A stretch of DNA of 64,000 nt. It comes from Bacteroidia bacterium Ga0077558 (GTDB lineage: Bacteria > Bacteroidota > Bacteroidia > Chitinophagales > Chitinophagaceae). Positions 1-8,533 of this stretch are shown piece by piece. Below the pieces are notes generated by a model. It was not told where the DNA came from. It made no database searches and worked only from the letters and a program-made list of their open reading frames with translations. How positions within the stretch are numbered: position 1 is the first letter of the stretch; each line of letters starts with the position of its first letter. The stretch covers positions 42,477 through 106,476 of the forward strand of contig LNFJ01000016.1 of NCBI GenBank assembly GCA_001464625.1. Reading direction: 5' to 3'. The position numbers were made by a program, and so were the translations under genes.

Positions 1-759
1 ATCTTTCAAGGCCTTACTGGTTATATTGTCATGTCCCTGCACCATTATTATCGGGTCTGCTCTTCTTTCATTCATCACCGAACGGGCAAAGCGATAAGGA
101 AGAATTATACTTTGATCAAAATCCCATCCACCAATCATTTGTCGTCCTTGCTTTTTTATTACCCCGGCAATCAATACTTTTTTACCCCTCAGGGTAACCT
201 GTTTATCAATGGCAAGTGATGCTTGTCCAAATAATTTTTCTGCTACATCATTACCAATAACTGTGATACTATTCCCGTTATCAAACTCGGCAGCTGATAA
301 GTAACGACCGTACACTATTTCCAGGGGTTGAATAAAAGAGAAATCTTCGCTGATACCATACATATTCACTTTTGATAAAATACTTCCGTTGTACTCTACC
401 TGGTCGTTTACCCGAATACGGAAGGCCGCATATTTGGCACTGGCAGTTCTTTCTTTTATATGTTTTACTTCTTCATACTTTGGTAACGGCCTGTTGGTAT
501 ATTTCCACCAGGGATATTCAGATCCGGAGCCAGCGGTGTAATCCCATTTATCTATATAAATGGTATTAGTGCCCAGCGATTGCACTTCGTTTTGAATGTT
601 TCTTTCAAGACTACCCACTACGGCCAGCACACCAATTATGCAGAAGATACCTATCGTAATACCAAACAGCGAAAGGAAAGTGCGGAGTTTATTCTTCCAC
701 AATTCCTGCAAAGCCATTTTAAAGCTGCTAGTTATTATTTCTATGGAACGGCGGAGCAT
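1..759 (-). CDS. MacB/FtsX-type ABC transporter permease, N-terminal part (runs off window edge)
   Basis: The reading frame is open from position 759 to the window edge (253 codons). After a short cytoplasmic start (MLRRSIEII) there is a first membrane helix around residues 25-47 (LRTFLSLFGITIGIFCIIG), then a periplasmic MacB_PCD-like domain with the usual phrases YGRYLSAAEFDNG and VIGNDVAEKLFG. This is the order seen in MacB-type permeases of ABC exporters involved in lipoprotein, peptide or drug efflux; the substrate cannot be told. A TAnnTTTG box (763..770) lies only 3 bases before the ATG, so the transcript would be nearly leaderless or translation would begin at the internal Met-15 (717). 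The partner ATPase and the C-terminal helices are outside the window. Confidence 0.85.
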   Translation of the reverse strand, partial: MLRRSIEIITSSFKMALQELWKNKLRTFLSLFGITIGIFCIIGVLAVVGSLERNIQNEVQSLGTNTIYIDKWDYTAGSGSEYPWWKYTNRPLPKYEEVKHIKERTASAKYAAFRIRVNDQVEYNGSILSKVNMYGISEDFSFIQPLEIVYGRYLSAAEFDNGNSITVIGNDVAEKLFGQASLAIDKQVTLRGKKVLIAGVIKKQGRQMIGGWDFDQSIILPYRFARSVMNERRADPIIMVQGHDNITSKALKD

Positions 760-762
760 CTG

Positions 763-770
763 CAAATGTA
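763..770 (-). promoter_or_regulatory. Candidate Bacteroidota -7 box (TACATTTG) of the permease gene
   Basis: On the minus strand the octamer is TACATTTG, an exact match to the Bacteroidota -7 consensus TAnnTTTG. It sits 3 bases upstream of the ATG at 759. No clear TTTG -33 element was found at the expected spacing. Confidence 0.4.
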
Positions 771-851
771 CTTGTATTAAAGAGAAAGAAAATGAGCGGC
801 CTATTGGGAAGGTTTTCTAATTAATTTATCTTTCGGGTTCATTCTATTACT

Positions 852-1487
852 ATGGAGCAAACATTACCGGTTATTTTCAGCGATACTAAATCGAGTAATT
901 TTTTCAGGAAGCGTCATACCAATACCATTTCTTTTGCTGTTGGTATTCTACTTTTCCTATTGCCGTTTGCTGAAGTTAAATGTGGTTCAATAACATTGGT
1001 AGGTAATACAGGAATAGGCCTGGTAATGGGAACACCCTGGAAAACAGCCATGGGACTAGGTGATAACGAATACTTCAATAAATTAAAGGGTCCATCAGAA
1101 AAAACGACCAGGGAAATGCTGACTGCTGGCCCAAATGTTTTTGCCATATTAGCCTTGGTGTTTGCAGCGGCGGGAGTGGCCGTTTGTTTTTCTAATCACC
1201 GAACAAGATCTATGGCCGGCATGTCAACAGGAATACTTGCTGCATTGATGTTGATTGCATTGCTGATTCAATATAAACTGGCTATGAATTCTGCATTAAG
1301 CAGCAGTGAGGATACAAAAGATATTGATATGAGCATGATGGTGAAGTTAAAATTCACCACCTGGTATTATTTGTCGCTGGCATCATTTGCAGCGGCTGCA
1401 TTTTTTAGCTACCGGCATAGCCGTATTGAATTAGAAGATGCAATGGAGAAAGCGGTTGATTTTGAATTTCAGGAACAAAAAGTATAA
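852..1487 (+). CDS. Hypothetical four-helix membrane protein
   Basis: The protein has 211 residues with hydrophobic segments at about 27-43, 92-113, 122-140 and 170-187, and a charged C-terminal tail rich in Glu. Between helices 1 and 2 there is a soluble loop of about 45 residues. No known domain is recognised. A near-consensus -7 box (TATCTTTC) lies about 20 bases before the ATG. The gene diverges from the permease gene and runs head-on into the PPOX gene, with only two bases between their stop codons. Confidence 0.75.
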   Translation: MEQTLPVIFSDTKSSNFFRKRHTNTISFAVGILLFLLPFAEVKCGSITLVGNTGIGLVMGTPWKTAMGLGDNEYFNKLKGPSEKTTREMLTAGPNVFAILALVFAAAGVAVCFSNHRTRSMAGMSTGILAALMLIALLIQYKLAMNSALSSSEDTKDIDMSMMVKLKFTTWYYLSLASFAAAAFFSYRHSRIELEDAMEKAVDFEFQEQKV

Positions 1488-1489
1488 AA

Positions 1490-2044
1490 TCAACTTTGCA
1501 ATCCAATACTTGTGGGTAAATCATCCAAACTCTTTAGATTATTTTGTTGCACATATTCATGCAATCCATCCGCACCTTTCTTTTCAGCCCATTCAAAATG
1601 AATATCCCGTTCGCCAACATACTCATACAAAGGCACACCAAATCCACAGGAAGTTTGAACTAGATCAATATCCGCAATGATGAGTTGCCTGGTACTGGGA
1701 TAGATTGTAAAATGCGGAGCATATTGTTCCCAATCGGGAGTACCGGGTAATACTGTAATACCTTTTCCATACAAACGGAGAATATTCGGAGCTCCTTCAA
1801 AAGAGCAGAACATAATAGTGATGCGACCGTTTCCCAATGTATGTGCCGATGTTTCATTTCCACTGCTTATCAAATCCATGTAGCCGACTTTGTTTTCGCT
1901 CAACACTTTAAAACAATCCAGTCCTTTTGGTGAAAGATTTACCCGGCCATCAGCACTCAATGGTGCAGTACTTACAAAAAAGATATGTTGCTTTTCTATG
2001 AATTCCTTATGTGCTGGTTTAATAGCATCGTGCAGTTGTCCCAT
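1490..2044 (-). CDS. Pyridoxamine 5'-phosphate oxidase (PPOX) family flavin-binding protein
   Basis: This 184-residue protein has the split-barrel FMN-binding fold of the PPOX family. Typical phrases are FFVSTAPLSADGRVNLSPKG near residues 22-41, NETSAHTLGNGRITIMFC around 63-80, and an RLYGKG strand around 90. The subfamily is a general FMN-dependent oxidoreductase of unknown substrate; it is not PdxH, as it lacks that enzyme's length and C-terminal substrate-binding segment. It ends two bases from the convergent membrane-protein gene. Confidence 0.85.
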   Translation of the reverse strand: MGQLHDAIKPAHKEFIEKQHIFFVSTAPLSADGRVNLSPKGLDCFKVLSENKVGYMDLISSGNETSAHTLGNGRITIMFCSFEGAPNILRLYGKGITVLPGTPDWEQYAPHFTIYPSTRQLIIADIDLVQTSCGFGVPLYEYVGERDIHFEWAEKKGADGLHEYVQQNNLKSLDDLPTSIGLQS

Positions 2045-2139
2045 CTTGAATAATTTGAAAAGGAAGGTAATAAGGAAAATAATAATATTCTGGCTGCAGT
2101 TAACAAAGGTTCCGGCTCATGTTAGCTGAAGGCAGATGC

Positions 2140-2520
2140 TTAGTTTTCATATCTACTTTTAATAACAGTAGAAATCATTTTGAACTGTTCATTTGCATGG
2201 AAATGGTGCAAGGAGTGGGCAGGGATTATTATACCAGCCCCAAGCTTAAGTGTATTTACTTTTTCGTCAATGGTAATTTGTGCTGCTCCATGTATAATTT
2301 GAATATAAGTGTCGAAAGGGCTGGTTTTTTCTGCAAGTTCTTCTCCCTGGTAAAAAGACATAGCAGTAATATTACCAGTTGATTTTTTTATAATGGTTTT
2401 GCTGACAACTGCATGAGGAATGTATTCAATTATCTCAACGATAATATGAGCTTCTGATTTCTTTAACTCGGTGTTTTGGGTACTTTCATTATTATCGCTT
2501 GATTTGGTTTTTTCTATCAT
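2140..2520 (-). CDS. Cupin-domain protein (paralogue A)
   Basis: A 126-residue single-domain cupin. After a charged N-terminal tail of about 22 residues come the two cupin motifs: a glutamate-bearing strand (YQGEELAEKTSPFDTYIQII) and the second motif LGAGIIIPAHSLHHFHA with closely spaced histidines near residue 105. No enzyme activity can be named. A second cupin of nearly the same length and motif order lies at 6234..6608; both share the unusual opening IVEI(I/V)EY(I/V)P and STGN(I/V)TA, so they are paralogues rather than chance neighbours. Confidence 0.85.
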   Translation of the reverse strand: MIEKTKSSDNNESTQNTELKKSEAHIIVEIIEYIPHAVVSKTIIKKSTGNITAMSFYQGEELAEKTSPFDTYIQIIHGAAQITIDEKVNTLKLGAGIIIPAHSLHHFHANEQFKMISTVIKSRYEN

Positions 2521-2716
2521 AATGTTATTTTGATGTATAGGTAAGATAAGTCTTTAATTAGTTTAATACTGTTTTAGTTTTAGACCCCGCTAAGTATGAG
2601 TCAATAAATTAAAAAGAGGAAAAATCAAGGAAAACAACTTATTGCTACCTGTTATAGGGAGGTAGGGAGGAAATATTTTTAAGCAGTACAACCATTAGCT
2701 ACATTTAAGCCATATA

Positions 2717-3220
2717 TCATCTTTCTAACGCTGTTACAACCATTAGTACTTCTGTATGGTGATGACCGGTGTGTGCCGAAAAGAAAGTTCCTGTTAGCAG
2801 TACTGTGCTTCCGGCATATTTAGCCATATCAACTGCATCTTTATTATACAGCAATTGGATTTTTGAAATCTTATATTTTGATTCATTTGAATCGTCTTTT
2901 GTAATAACATCGATGGGTTTATCAAGCACCAGTAAATACTGTTCTTCTTTTTTATCTGTTTCAGGTTTTTCGCCAAAACCGGGAGGGCCGTAAAATACTT
3001 CTGAAGTAATCTTTCCGCTTATTGTTGATACGGAAGGTTCATAGGAGTATTCTGCCTGGTTACTGTAGGTTCGGGTGGTATCCTTTTCAGCAGTTTGCTG
3101 ATTGGAGGCAGTATCATCTTTTGATGTAGTACTGGTATTATCAGTGGTTGAACTGTTATTGCAACTGATGCAGATACCAATAGCAGTTGTAATGCATAGT
3201 TTTACAAATACGCTTTTCAT
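2717..3220 (-). CDS. DUF4431-like lipoprotein
   Basis: The 167-residue product starts with a lipoprotein signal peptide (lipobox GICISC, Cys-20), followed by a low-complexity Ser/Thr/Asp linker to about residue 60. The remainder is a small beta-rich domain with the DUF4431 pattern: a GKITSEVFYGPPGFGE opening, a central strand YLLVLDKPIDVI and an ending with VLLTGTFFSAHTGHHHTEVL. It is probably anchored in the outer or inner membrane facing the periplasm. Function is unknown. It stands alone, with about 170-200 bases free on both sides. Confidence 0.75.
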   Translation of the reverse strand: MKSVFVKLCITTAIGICISCNNSSTTDNTSTTSKDDTASNQQTAEKDTTRTYSNQAEYSYEPSVSTISGKITSEVFYGPPGFGEKPETDKKEEQYLLVLDKPIDVITKDDSNESKYKISKIQLLYNKDAVDMAKYAGSTVLLTGTFFSAHTGHHHTEVLMVVTALER

Positions 3221-3394
3221 TTTGTTGTTTTTAGTGCTGTAAAATAAACAAAAGTATAGGGTATTTATATTTTCAGTCGTACTGGAGTCGCAGGGATATT
3301 AATTTTGGTTACATCGAAAATAAATTTACAACAGTTAAAGTTGATAGTTTATACTCCAAGCTATGTATCGGTGGACTGTTTATCCGGTTTGGCA

Positions 3395-3622
3395 TTAAAC
3401 AGTTTTTTTCGGCGGCAAATCAAAAGCAACTGCTTCATGTTCGAAATGGCCATTGTGTGAGCCATCGCAAAATGGTTTATTTTTCGACAAGCCACAGCGG
3501 CAAAAAGAAACAATTTCTCTACCTTGTAAATTATAAACGCCACCGTTTCTATCAACTACTTCAAAATCGCCTTCTACTTTTAATGAGCCGTTATTATTAA
3601 CGGTGATCTTTGTTTTTGACAT
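3395..3622 (-). CDS. CDGSH iron-sulfur domain protein
   Basis: A 75-residue protein with a textbook CDGSH zinc-finger-like motif: Cys-41, Cys-43, Cys-52 and His-56 in CRCGLSKNKPFCDGSH. These four residues coordinate a [2Fe-2S] cluster with three Cys and one His ligand. There is no membrane anchor, so it is a soluble cytosolic redox or cluster-transfer protein. Single-motif CDGSH proteins of this size are common in Bacteroidota; the partner protein is not known. Confidence 0.93.
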   Translation of the reverse strand: MSKTKITVNNNGSLKVEGDFEVVDRNGGVYNLQGREIVSFCRCGLSKNKPFCDGSHNGHFEHEAVAFDLPPKKTV

Positions 3623-3784
3623 ATTACTTTTATTTAAAAGTACTTAACTAAAAGCAGATTATCTGAAATTAAAATTATCTGATATAAAGTTTTTATTGCA
3701 GTACATAATTATAATAGCATATTTACTAGTGCTGACAATAATTTGCAATAAATATTTGTGAACTTATTCTATAAAAATGTGTCG

Positions 3785-4312
3785 CTATTTTCTTTTAATC
3801 CCATTTGCGACTAATACTTTTTCAAGCGAAGCAATTCCACCCGAAAAAGGATTTCCTTTTGCAAGGCTTAAGGTGCCACCATTCCAGCAAAGCAACAACT
3901 CCGGTGAGCTGGAAGTGATTTGCATTTTGCGGGTAATGTAAGCCTTGTTAATGGGAGCCAGCATTTTTAACTGACTGTCGAGTAGCATATTATTTTCTAT
4001 ATCTACAATACAGATTGAATGTAATAGTTGTAGCGGACGGGCAGCTTGTTTTTTGTGCTGTTTCCATACTAACAAAAAAATAAAGAAAAAAATTATACCA
4101 ATGCCCATAAGAATGTAGCCTAATTTTTCCGAGTCGGGTAGTTGGTCTTTAAAGACCGTTAATTGTAATACACCATTGGCCAATAAAATAATAGCAAGCA
4201 ACGCTAATACAAAAAGAAAAGTACTGGTTCCTGTAGAAGAGCTTTTGCTGATATGTAATTTGTTACCGGCTTTATAAATAACGATACCGGATGATTCTAC
4301 TAATTTTTCCAT
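3785..4312 (-). CDS. Hypothetical two-helix membrane protein
   Basis: The 175-residue protein has two hydrophobic segments, about 31-52 and 64-84, flanked by short soluble ends and followed by a basic stretch (KQHKKQAARP) and a soluble C-terminal domain of roughly 85 residues. This layout suggests an inner-membrane hairpin with the C-terminal domain in the cytoplasm. No family is recognised. It follows the DUF2200 gene on the same strand with a 55-base gap and may be co-transcribed with it. Confidence 0.7.
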   Translation of the reverse strand: MEKLVESSGIVIYKAGNKLHISKSSSTGTSTFLFVLALLAIILLANGVLQLTVFKDQLPDSEKLGYILMGIGIIFFFIFLLVWKQHKKQAARPLQLLHSICIVDIENNMLLDSQLKMLAPINKAYITRKMQITSSSPELLLCWNGGTLSLAKGNPFSGGIASLEKVLVANGIKRK

Positions 4313-4367
4313 ATGTGATAATTTGTTATTTATCTTGCTTTTTCAGAATTGAGGATTTCGCAACAGT

Positions 4368-4733
4368 CTATTCGCTGCGCAAGATCTTTTCCATTTTTTT
4401 TCCCTTCGCCAATTCATCTACCAATTTATCATGGTTACGAACTTGCTTTGTCAGCTTGTTTTCAATTTCTTCTATTCGGTAGCCACATATCATTCCGGTA
4501 ATGAGATGTGCATTTGGATGTATAGTAGCCTGCTTAAAGAATATATCAAAAGTTACTTTTTCTTTTATAAGTTCTTGCAGCTTTTTATTATTGAAGCAAG
4601 TTAACCACTCAATAACTGTATGCAATTCTTCTTTTGTTCTGTCTTTCTTCTTCACTTTAGTTACATAGTGAGGGTATACCGATGAGAATGTCATTTTGGC
4701 CATACGTTCGTTGTGCGTATCAGAAGTATTCAT
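4368..4733 (-). CDS. DUF2200 family protein
   Basis: A 121-residue soluble protein matching the DUF2200 family in length and motifs: AKMTFSSVYPHYVTKVKKK near the start, a TVIEWLTCF helix, then FFKQATIHPNAHLITGMICG and a charged, helical C terminus. The family is widespread and uncharacterised. It is probably the first gene of a two-gene unit with the membrane protein at 3785..4312. Confidence 0.85.
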   Translation of the reverse strand: MNTSDTHNERMAKMTFSSVYPHYVTKVKKKDRTKEELHTVIEWLTCFNNKKLQELIKEKVTFDIFFKQATIHPNAHLITGMICGYRIEEIENKLTKQVRNHDKLVDELAKGKKMEKILRSE

Positions 4734-4893
4734 ATACTTATTTTAGCTTTAAACTTACCTATTATTTCTATTGCAAATTCACTTTGCATCGGTGAAATTT
4801 TAACTGCCTGTAATATGGAAATTGTTCAATGGCTCAAAGTTCAGTAATAAAAATACTGTAGTATATAACAATTACAAATGAAACTTCAAATGA

Positions 4894-4931
4894 AAAGGAC
4901 CATACTACGTGGAAACGCAGTATAGCCCTTT
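4894..4931. terminator. Hairpin downstream of the OmpA-family gene
   Basis: An imperfect stem pairs AAAGG with CCTTT on the outside and ATACT with AGTAT inside, around a short TGGAAA loop. It lies about 50 bases past the OmpA stop codon. There is no clean U tract, so it may be a terminator or an RNA-stabilising 3' hairpin. Confidence 0.4.
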
Positions 4932-4980
4932 CTTTCGAAATCGAACTTGGAACATGAAAAAAATTATAACCGCTTTTAAA

Positions 4981-6041
4981 TTATCTTAAATACAATTCAA
5001 GTTCTACTCTTCTGTTTAATGCCCTCGCTGTTGAATTTCCATTAGAACCTGCAGGTCTGGTTTTACCATATCCTGTAAGATCTATTCTGCTTTCAGCTAC
5101 CCCTTTGCCTGTTAAATAAGACATCACCGCATCTGCACGGCTTTGTGAAACGGTAGTTGGATTTTTTTCAATGCCATCAGTATGACCGCCAATGCGCAGA
5201 TTATAATCCGGGTATTCTTTTAAAATATTTGCTACCTCATCCAGCATAGGGTAGGAAGATGTTTTTATCAGCGCATTTCCTGATTCAAACATCACACGAC
5301 GGGTTGCAAATTGTAAACGCTTTGGCACTTCTTTTTTTACAACCGGGCAACCATAGTTTGAAATAACGCCTATAACACCCGGGCATTTGTCATCTGCATC
5401 CAATACACCATCTCCGTCTGTATCAGCCGGACATCCCCATGCATCTACTTTTGTTCCTGCATTAGTTGCAGGGCATTTGTCATCCGCATCTAGCACACCA
5501 TCTTTATCACTGTCGGCATCACATCCATTCACATCTGTTTTAATTCCTTTATTGGTATCAGGGCATTTATCGTTGGAATCTGGTACACCATCACCATCTG
5601 TATCCGGGCATCCCTGGAACATATCCAGTCCTGCTGCATTCGGACATTTATCCTGCGAATCCTGGATGCCATCTGCATCACTATCAGGGCAACCTTTAAA
5701 TCTTGCATCACCGGGTACATCAGGACAACTATCGTTTGGATCGCTTACACCATCTTTATCTTTATCCTGGCAACCGTTCATGCCCGATGAACCAACTATA
5801 GACGGACATTTATCTAAATAGTCAGGCACACCATCCTTATCAGTATCAACAGGGCAACCCGTTCCATCTACCTGCACACCCGGTGGTGTGGATGGACACT
5901 TATCTCTTTTATTTTTTACACCATCACCATCGCCATCTTTTTTCATTTCAAATTTGGAAGGAGTTTCTTGTGCAAATAGCGGAGTAGTAGCTGTTGCAAA
6001 TAGAAATACAAAAAAAGCGGAAGAATTTTTCTAAAGAACAT
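4981..6041 (-). CDS. OmpA-family protein with thrombospondin type 3 repeats; signal peptide frameshifted
   Basis: From 5946 downward the frame encodes about eight calcium-binding thrombospondin type 3 repeats (DxDxDGxxDxxDxCP pattern, residues 3-205) and then an OmpA peptidoglycan-binding domain (GGHTDG, SQSRADAVMSYL, YGKTRP, NRRVEL). Such proteins link the outer membrane to the cell wall, but here there is no N-terminal beta-barrel. Upstream, a clear signal peptide is split over two frames: ATG at 6041 opens MFFRKILPLF, and after a T7 tract (6010..6016) the other frame continues with VFLFATATTPLFAQETPSKFE into the repeats. One extra T would restore a 25-residue signal peptide. As given, the intact frame begins at Met 5946 with no export signal. 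Confidence 0.85.
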
Positions 6042-6058
6042 AAAGAGTTTGTTTGTGT

Positions 6059-6087
6059 GAAAAATAGTTTTCAGTACGATATGCAAA
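6059..6087 (-). promoter_or_regulatory. Candidate promoter of the OmpA-family gene
   Basis: On the minus strand a TTTG element (6084..6087) is followed after 17 bases by TATTTTTC (6059..6066), close to the Bacteroidota -33/-7 pattern (TTTG, 17-21 bases, TAnnTTTG). It is 18 bases upstream of the ATG at 6041, which supports that ATG as the original start. Confidence 0.5.
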
Positions 6088-6233
6088 GGTTGCTTTTATA
6101 ATGAGCTTATCTGTTACACACTGCGGGTTTGCAGTTGTATAATTCGCACATTTTTATTTCAGATGGTTTTTGTCAATTAGATTTTGACGGGGAACAAAAG
6201 CTATAGCGCTAAATTGAAATTAAGTATAGAAGT

Positions 6234-6608
6234 TTATTCTTGCTTAAAGTCTTTAATGATTGTAGTGATCATTTTAAATTGAGAATCAGCAATAAAGCAA
6301 TGTGGAATATTGGCTGGAATTATTATTCCCTCGCCTAAATTAAGGTGATGTAATTCTCTGCCAATAGTAATGCTTGCTTTCCCGTCAATGACCTGCACAT
6401 AGATATCATGTTCTATTGTTTTCTCACATAATTTCTCACCTTCATCGAAAGAAGTAGCTGTCACATTGCCGCTGGTTTTATTAACCACTGTTTTGCTAAC
6501 AATGGAATCGGGAACATATTCTACAATTTCAACAACAATATGTTTGTTGGGTCTGGGGGAATCGCTTTTGTTTTTTTGGCAATTTGCCGCTGGTGTATTT
6601 GTTTGCAC
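6234..6608 (-). CDS. Cupin-domain protein (paralogue B)
   Basis: A 124-residue single-domain cupin, paralogous to 2140..2520. The conserved core runs from IVVEIVEYVP through TSGNVTATSFDEGEKLCEKT to LGEGIIIPANIPHCF. In the second motif one of the histidines of paralogue A is replaced (PHCF instead of HHFH), so metal binding may differ or be lost. The N-terminal 20 residues are charged and probably disordered. Confidence 0.85.
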   Translation of the reverse strand: MQTNTPAANCQKNKSDSPRPNKHIVVEIVEYVPDSIVSKTVVNKTSGNVTATSFDEGEKLCEKTIEHDIYVQVIDGKASITIGRELHHLNLGEGIIIPANIPHCFIADSQFKMITTIIKDFKQE

Positions 6609-6889
6609 TTATTTTTTGATGTAAGCTCGGCTATCCTATTCGCTTTAATGTTACATGAAAATACCTGGCTGTTATATAATTCACATACTGAATAATCAAA
6701 ACACCGCTAAGTCAGTAGCGAACAACAGGAATCATGGGGCAAAATCCGGCAGGCTCTTTTTTATTTAATATCTGCTATGCTGCAAAAGGAAAGCAATTGT
6801 ATTCGTTTATTGGATACAACACCATACGATTATGTCTTTCATAGTAAATATGCATTATTTAACCTGATCAATTAATAAGATTTTACGTT

Positions 6890-7018
6890 ATGTTTTCTTT
6901 TGTAAGAGAACTAAATAAAGTGAATAAACAAACTACTCCACAGAAGAAAAAAATGGAGAAAATTCAGCCTCCTAAAACAGAAGTTAATAATTTGCCATTA
7001 TTAAAGGGAAAGCTGTAA
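6890..7018 (+). CDS. Possible small basic protein (42 aa)
   Basis: A short frame starts at ATG 6890 and encodes 42 residues beginning MFSFVRELNK, with a Lys/Pro-rich middle (PQKKKMEKIQPPK). It fills part of the otherwise gene-free 6609..7095 gap. No family is recognised; a chance frame is quite possible. Confidence 0.3.
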   Translation: MFSFVRELNKVNKQTTPQKKKMEKIQPPKTEVNNLPLLKGKL

Positions 7019-7095
7019 GTAATATGTTTACAGAAAGAATACACTTTACATCAACCAGCAGTTAACATTATTTCAAAGGTATTCTTCCAGATCTG

Positions 7096-8361
7096 TCATT
7101 TAATTTTAACAGCGGCTTCGTAAAAGCGAATGCCTTGATCGGTAGTATTGTTTCCACTCATAAGTGTAAACAATATGTTTTTGTCTTTGTCGTATACATC
7201 TAAATACTCTTGACCATCTTTAATGATTGATTCAGCTATATATTCTCCTGATTTTACTTTTGCTGCTACCAGTTCTTTTATTTTGCCATATTGTTTGTTT
7301 ACATCCGGTGTAGCAGCACTGCCCGACAATTGACAAATCCAACTACTGTCTTTTCTGTTATAATAAATTTTAAAACGGGTCATGCCCAATTTTAATTTGC
7401 TGTCAAAAACCTCTTCACCAGTTTTGTTTGAAAGAATATCACCTTTTAATTCCGAAAATCCATTTTTTGCATGGGTCAATATTTCTTCTATCTCTTTCGC
7501 TAAGTTGGTTTTTCTTCTGAAAACAATTAAGCCAATCGGTACTTTATTATTTTGTAGACTGGTTATTTTCAATTCATACGAGATTCCTTCAGCTGGTGAT
7601 TGCATATCATAATAGCAGCTATAATATCCGACCGGTAATTCACTCACAAAATTGGCAATTCCTGCTGTTGAGTTATTGATTTTTACTACTGCCCCTGTAT
7701 CCAATGCCACGGCTATTATGGAATAGGTATACTCCCAATCTAATTGCTTGTTGAAATACAAATATTTGGTAGGTGTGTACTCGTAATTTGAGGAGTAGCG
7801 TATCCATCCGTTTTTTAATAATCGTGTTTGCTCCTTTACAAATTGCTCCTTTAGTTTATTAATAATATCAGGAGGCAATTTGGCAACATAATCTTCTTTA
7901 GCAAAATCAATCACTTCTCCATCTTCCTGTTTTCTACGGGCATCTCCATAGATGACTCCGCCATCAGTATTGCCTGTTATTTTATTTCCTGCGCCATCTA
8001 CTTTAGTATAAGAATTTCGAAATGCAAGTTTGGAGGAATTAGCACGGGCAATCCTGGCAGCATCATCCCATCGGTATCCAGGTCGCCATTCGTACCGTGC
8101 TACAATGGAGTGATTAATCTTATCTCTTAAATTCTCTACTAACTCACTTTGGGGAATAATTTTACTATCCCATACTTCATATACTTCCCAGGCGTTTATT
8201 TCAAGAGCCCTTGATGTGTAATAGATAATAAAGCTTCCTAGAGGACGGGGCAGAGGTTTGTCAACAGTTTTTACCGTTACATTTCCTTCCTGAGCGGTAG
8301 TTCTTGTCGAGAAAATTAATAACAGCAGTACAGCGTAAACCGTATTTTTTATTATAGCCAT
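7096..8361 (-). CDS. Hypothetical secreted protein
   Basis: The frame is open from 8403, but the Met at 8361 directly precedes a good signal peptide (MAIIKNTVYAVLLLLIFS, cleavage after TAQ), so this start gives 421 residues. The mature protein is soluble and mixed alpha/beta. It contains repeated aromatic stretches (YSSNYEYTPTKYLYFNKQ) and a C-terminal region rich in Lys and Asp. There is no T9SS sorting domain, so it is likely periplasmic. No family recognised. Confidence 0.75.
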   Translation of the reverse strand: MAIIKNTVYAVLLLLIFSTRTTAQEGNVTVKTVDKPLPRPLGSFIIYYTSRALEINAWEVYEVWDSKIIPQSELVENLRDKINHSIVARYEWRPGYRWDDAARIARANSSKLAFRNSYTKVDGAGNKITGNTDGGVIYGDARRKQEDGEVIDFAKEDYVAKLPPDIINKLKEQFVKEQTRLLKNGWIRYSSNYEYTPTKYLYFNKQLDWEYTYSIIAVALDTGAVVKINNSTAGIANFVSELPVGYYSCYYDMQSPAEGISYELKITSLQNNKVPIGLIVFRRKTNLAKEIEEILTHAKNGFSELKGDILSNKTGEEVFDSKLKLGMTRFKIYYNRKDSSWICQLSGSAATPDVNKQYGKIKELVAAKVKSGEYIAESIIKDGQEYLDVYDKDKNILFTLMSGNNTTDQGIRFYEAAVKIK

Positions 8362-8533
8362 TCTCTGAAACAATTTATTTATTAAATATATGTAAAGATA
8401 CAATTTGATGAAATTTGTATCTACCCGCAGAATGGTATTTTTAATGACCTAAAACCAACTGTTTTTTGTTGTTTATGTCAGCACTGTGGGGTCATTTATA
8501 GAGGAAAATTTTATAAGCATAAAGTTCTGTACG

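Noticed and set aside
5387..5821. Plus-strand open frame of 144 codons opposite the OmpA gene
   Set aside because: It mirrors the thrombospondin repeats on the other strand; the periodic Ser/Pro/His pattern is an artefact of the repeat codons.
5340..5945. Regular repeats that could look like a CRISPR array
   Set aside because: Spacing follows protein repeats (DxDxDGxxDxxDxCP) in frame, with no constant repeat or distinct spacers.
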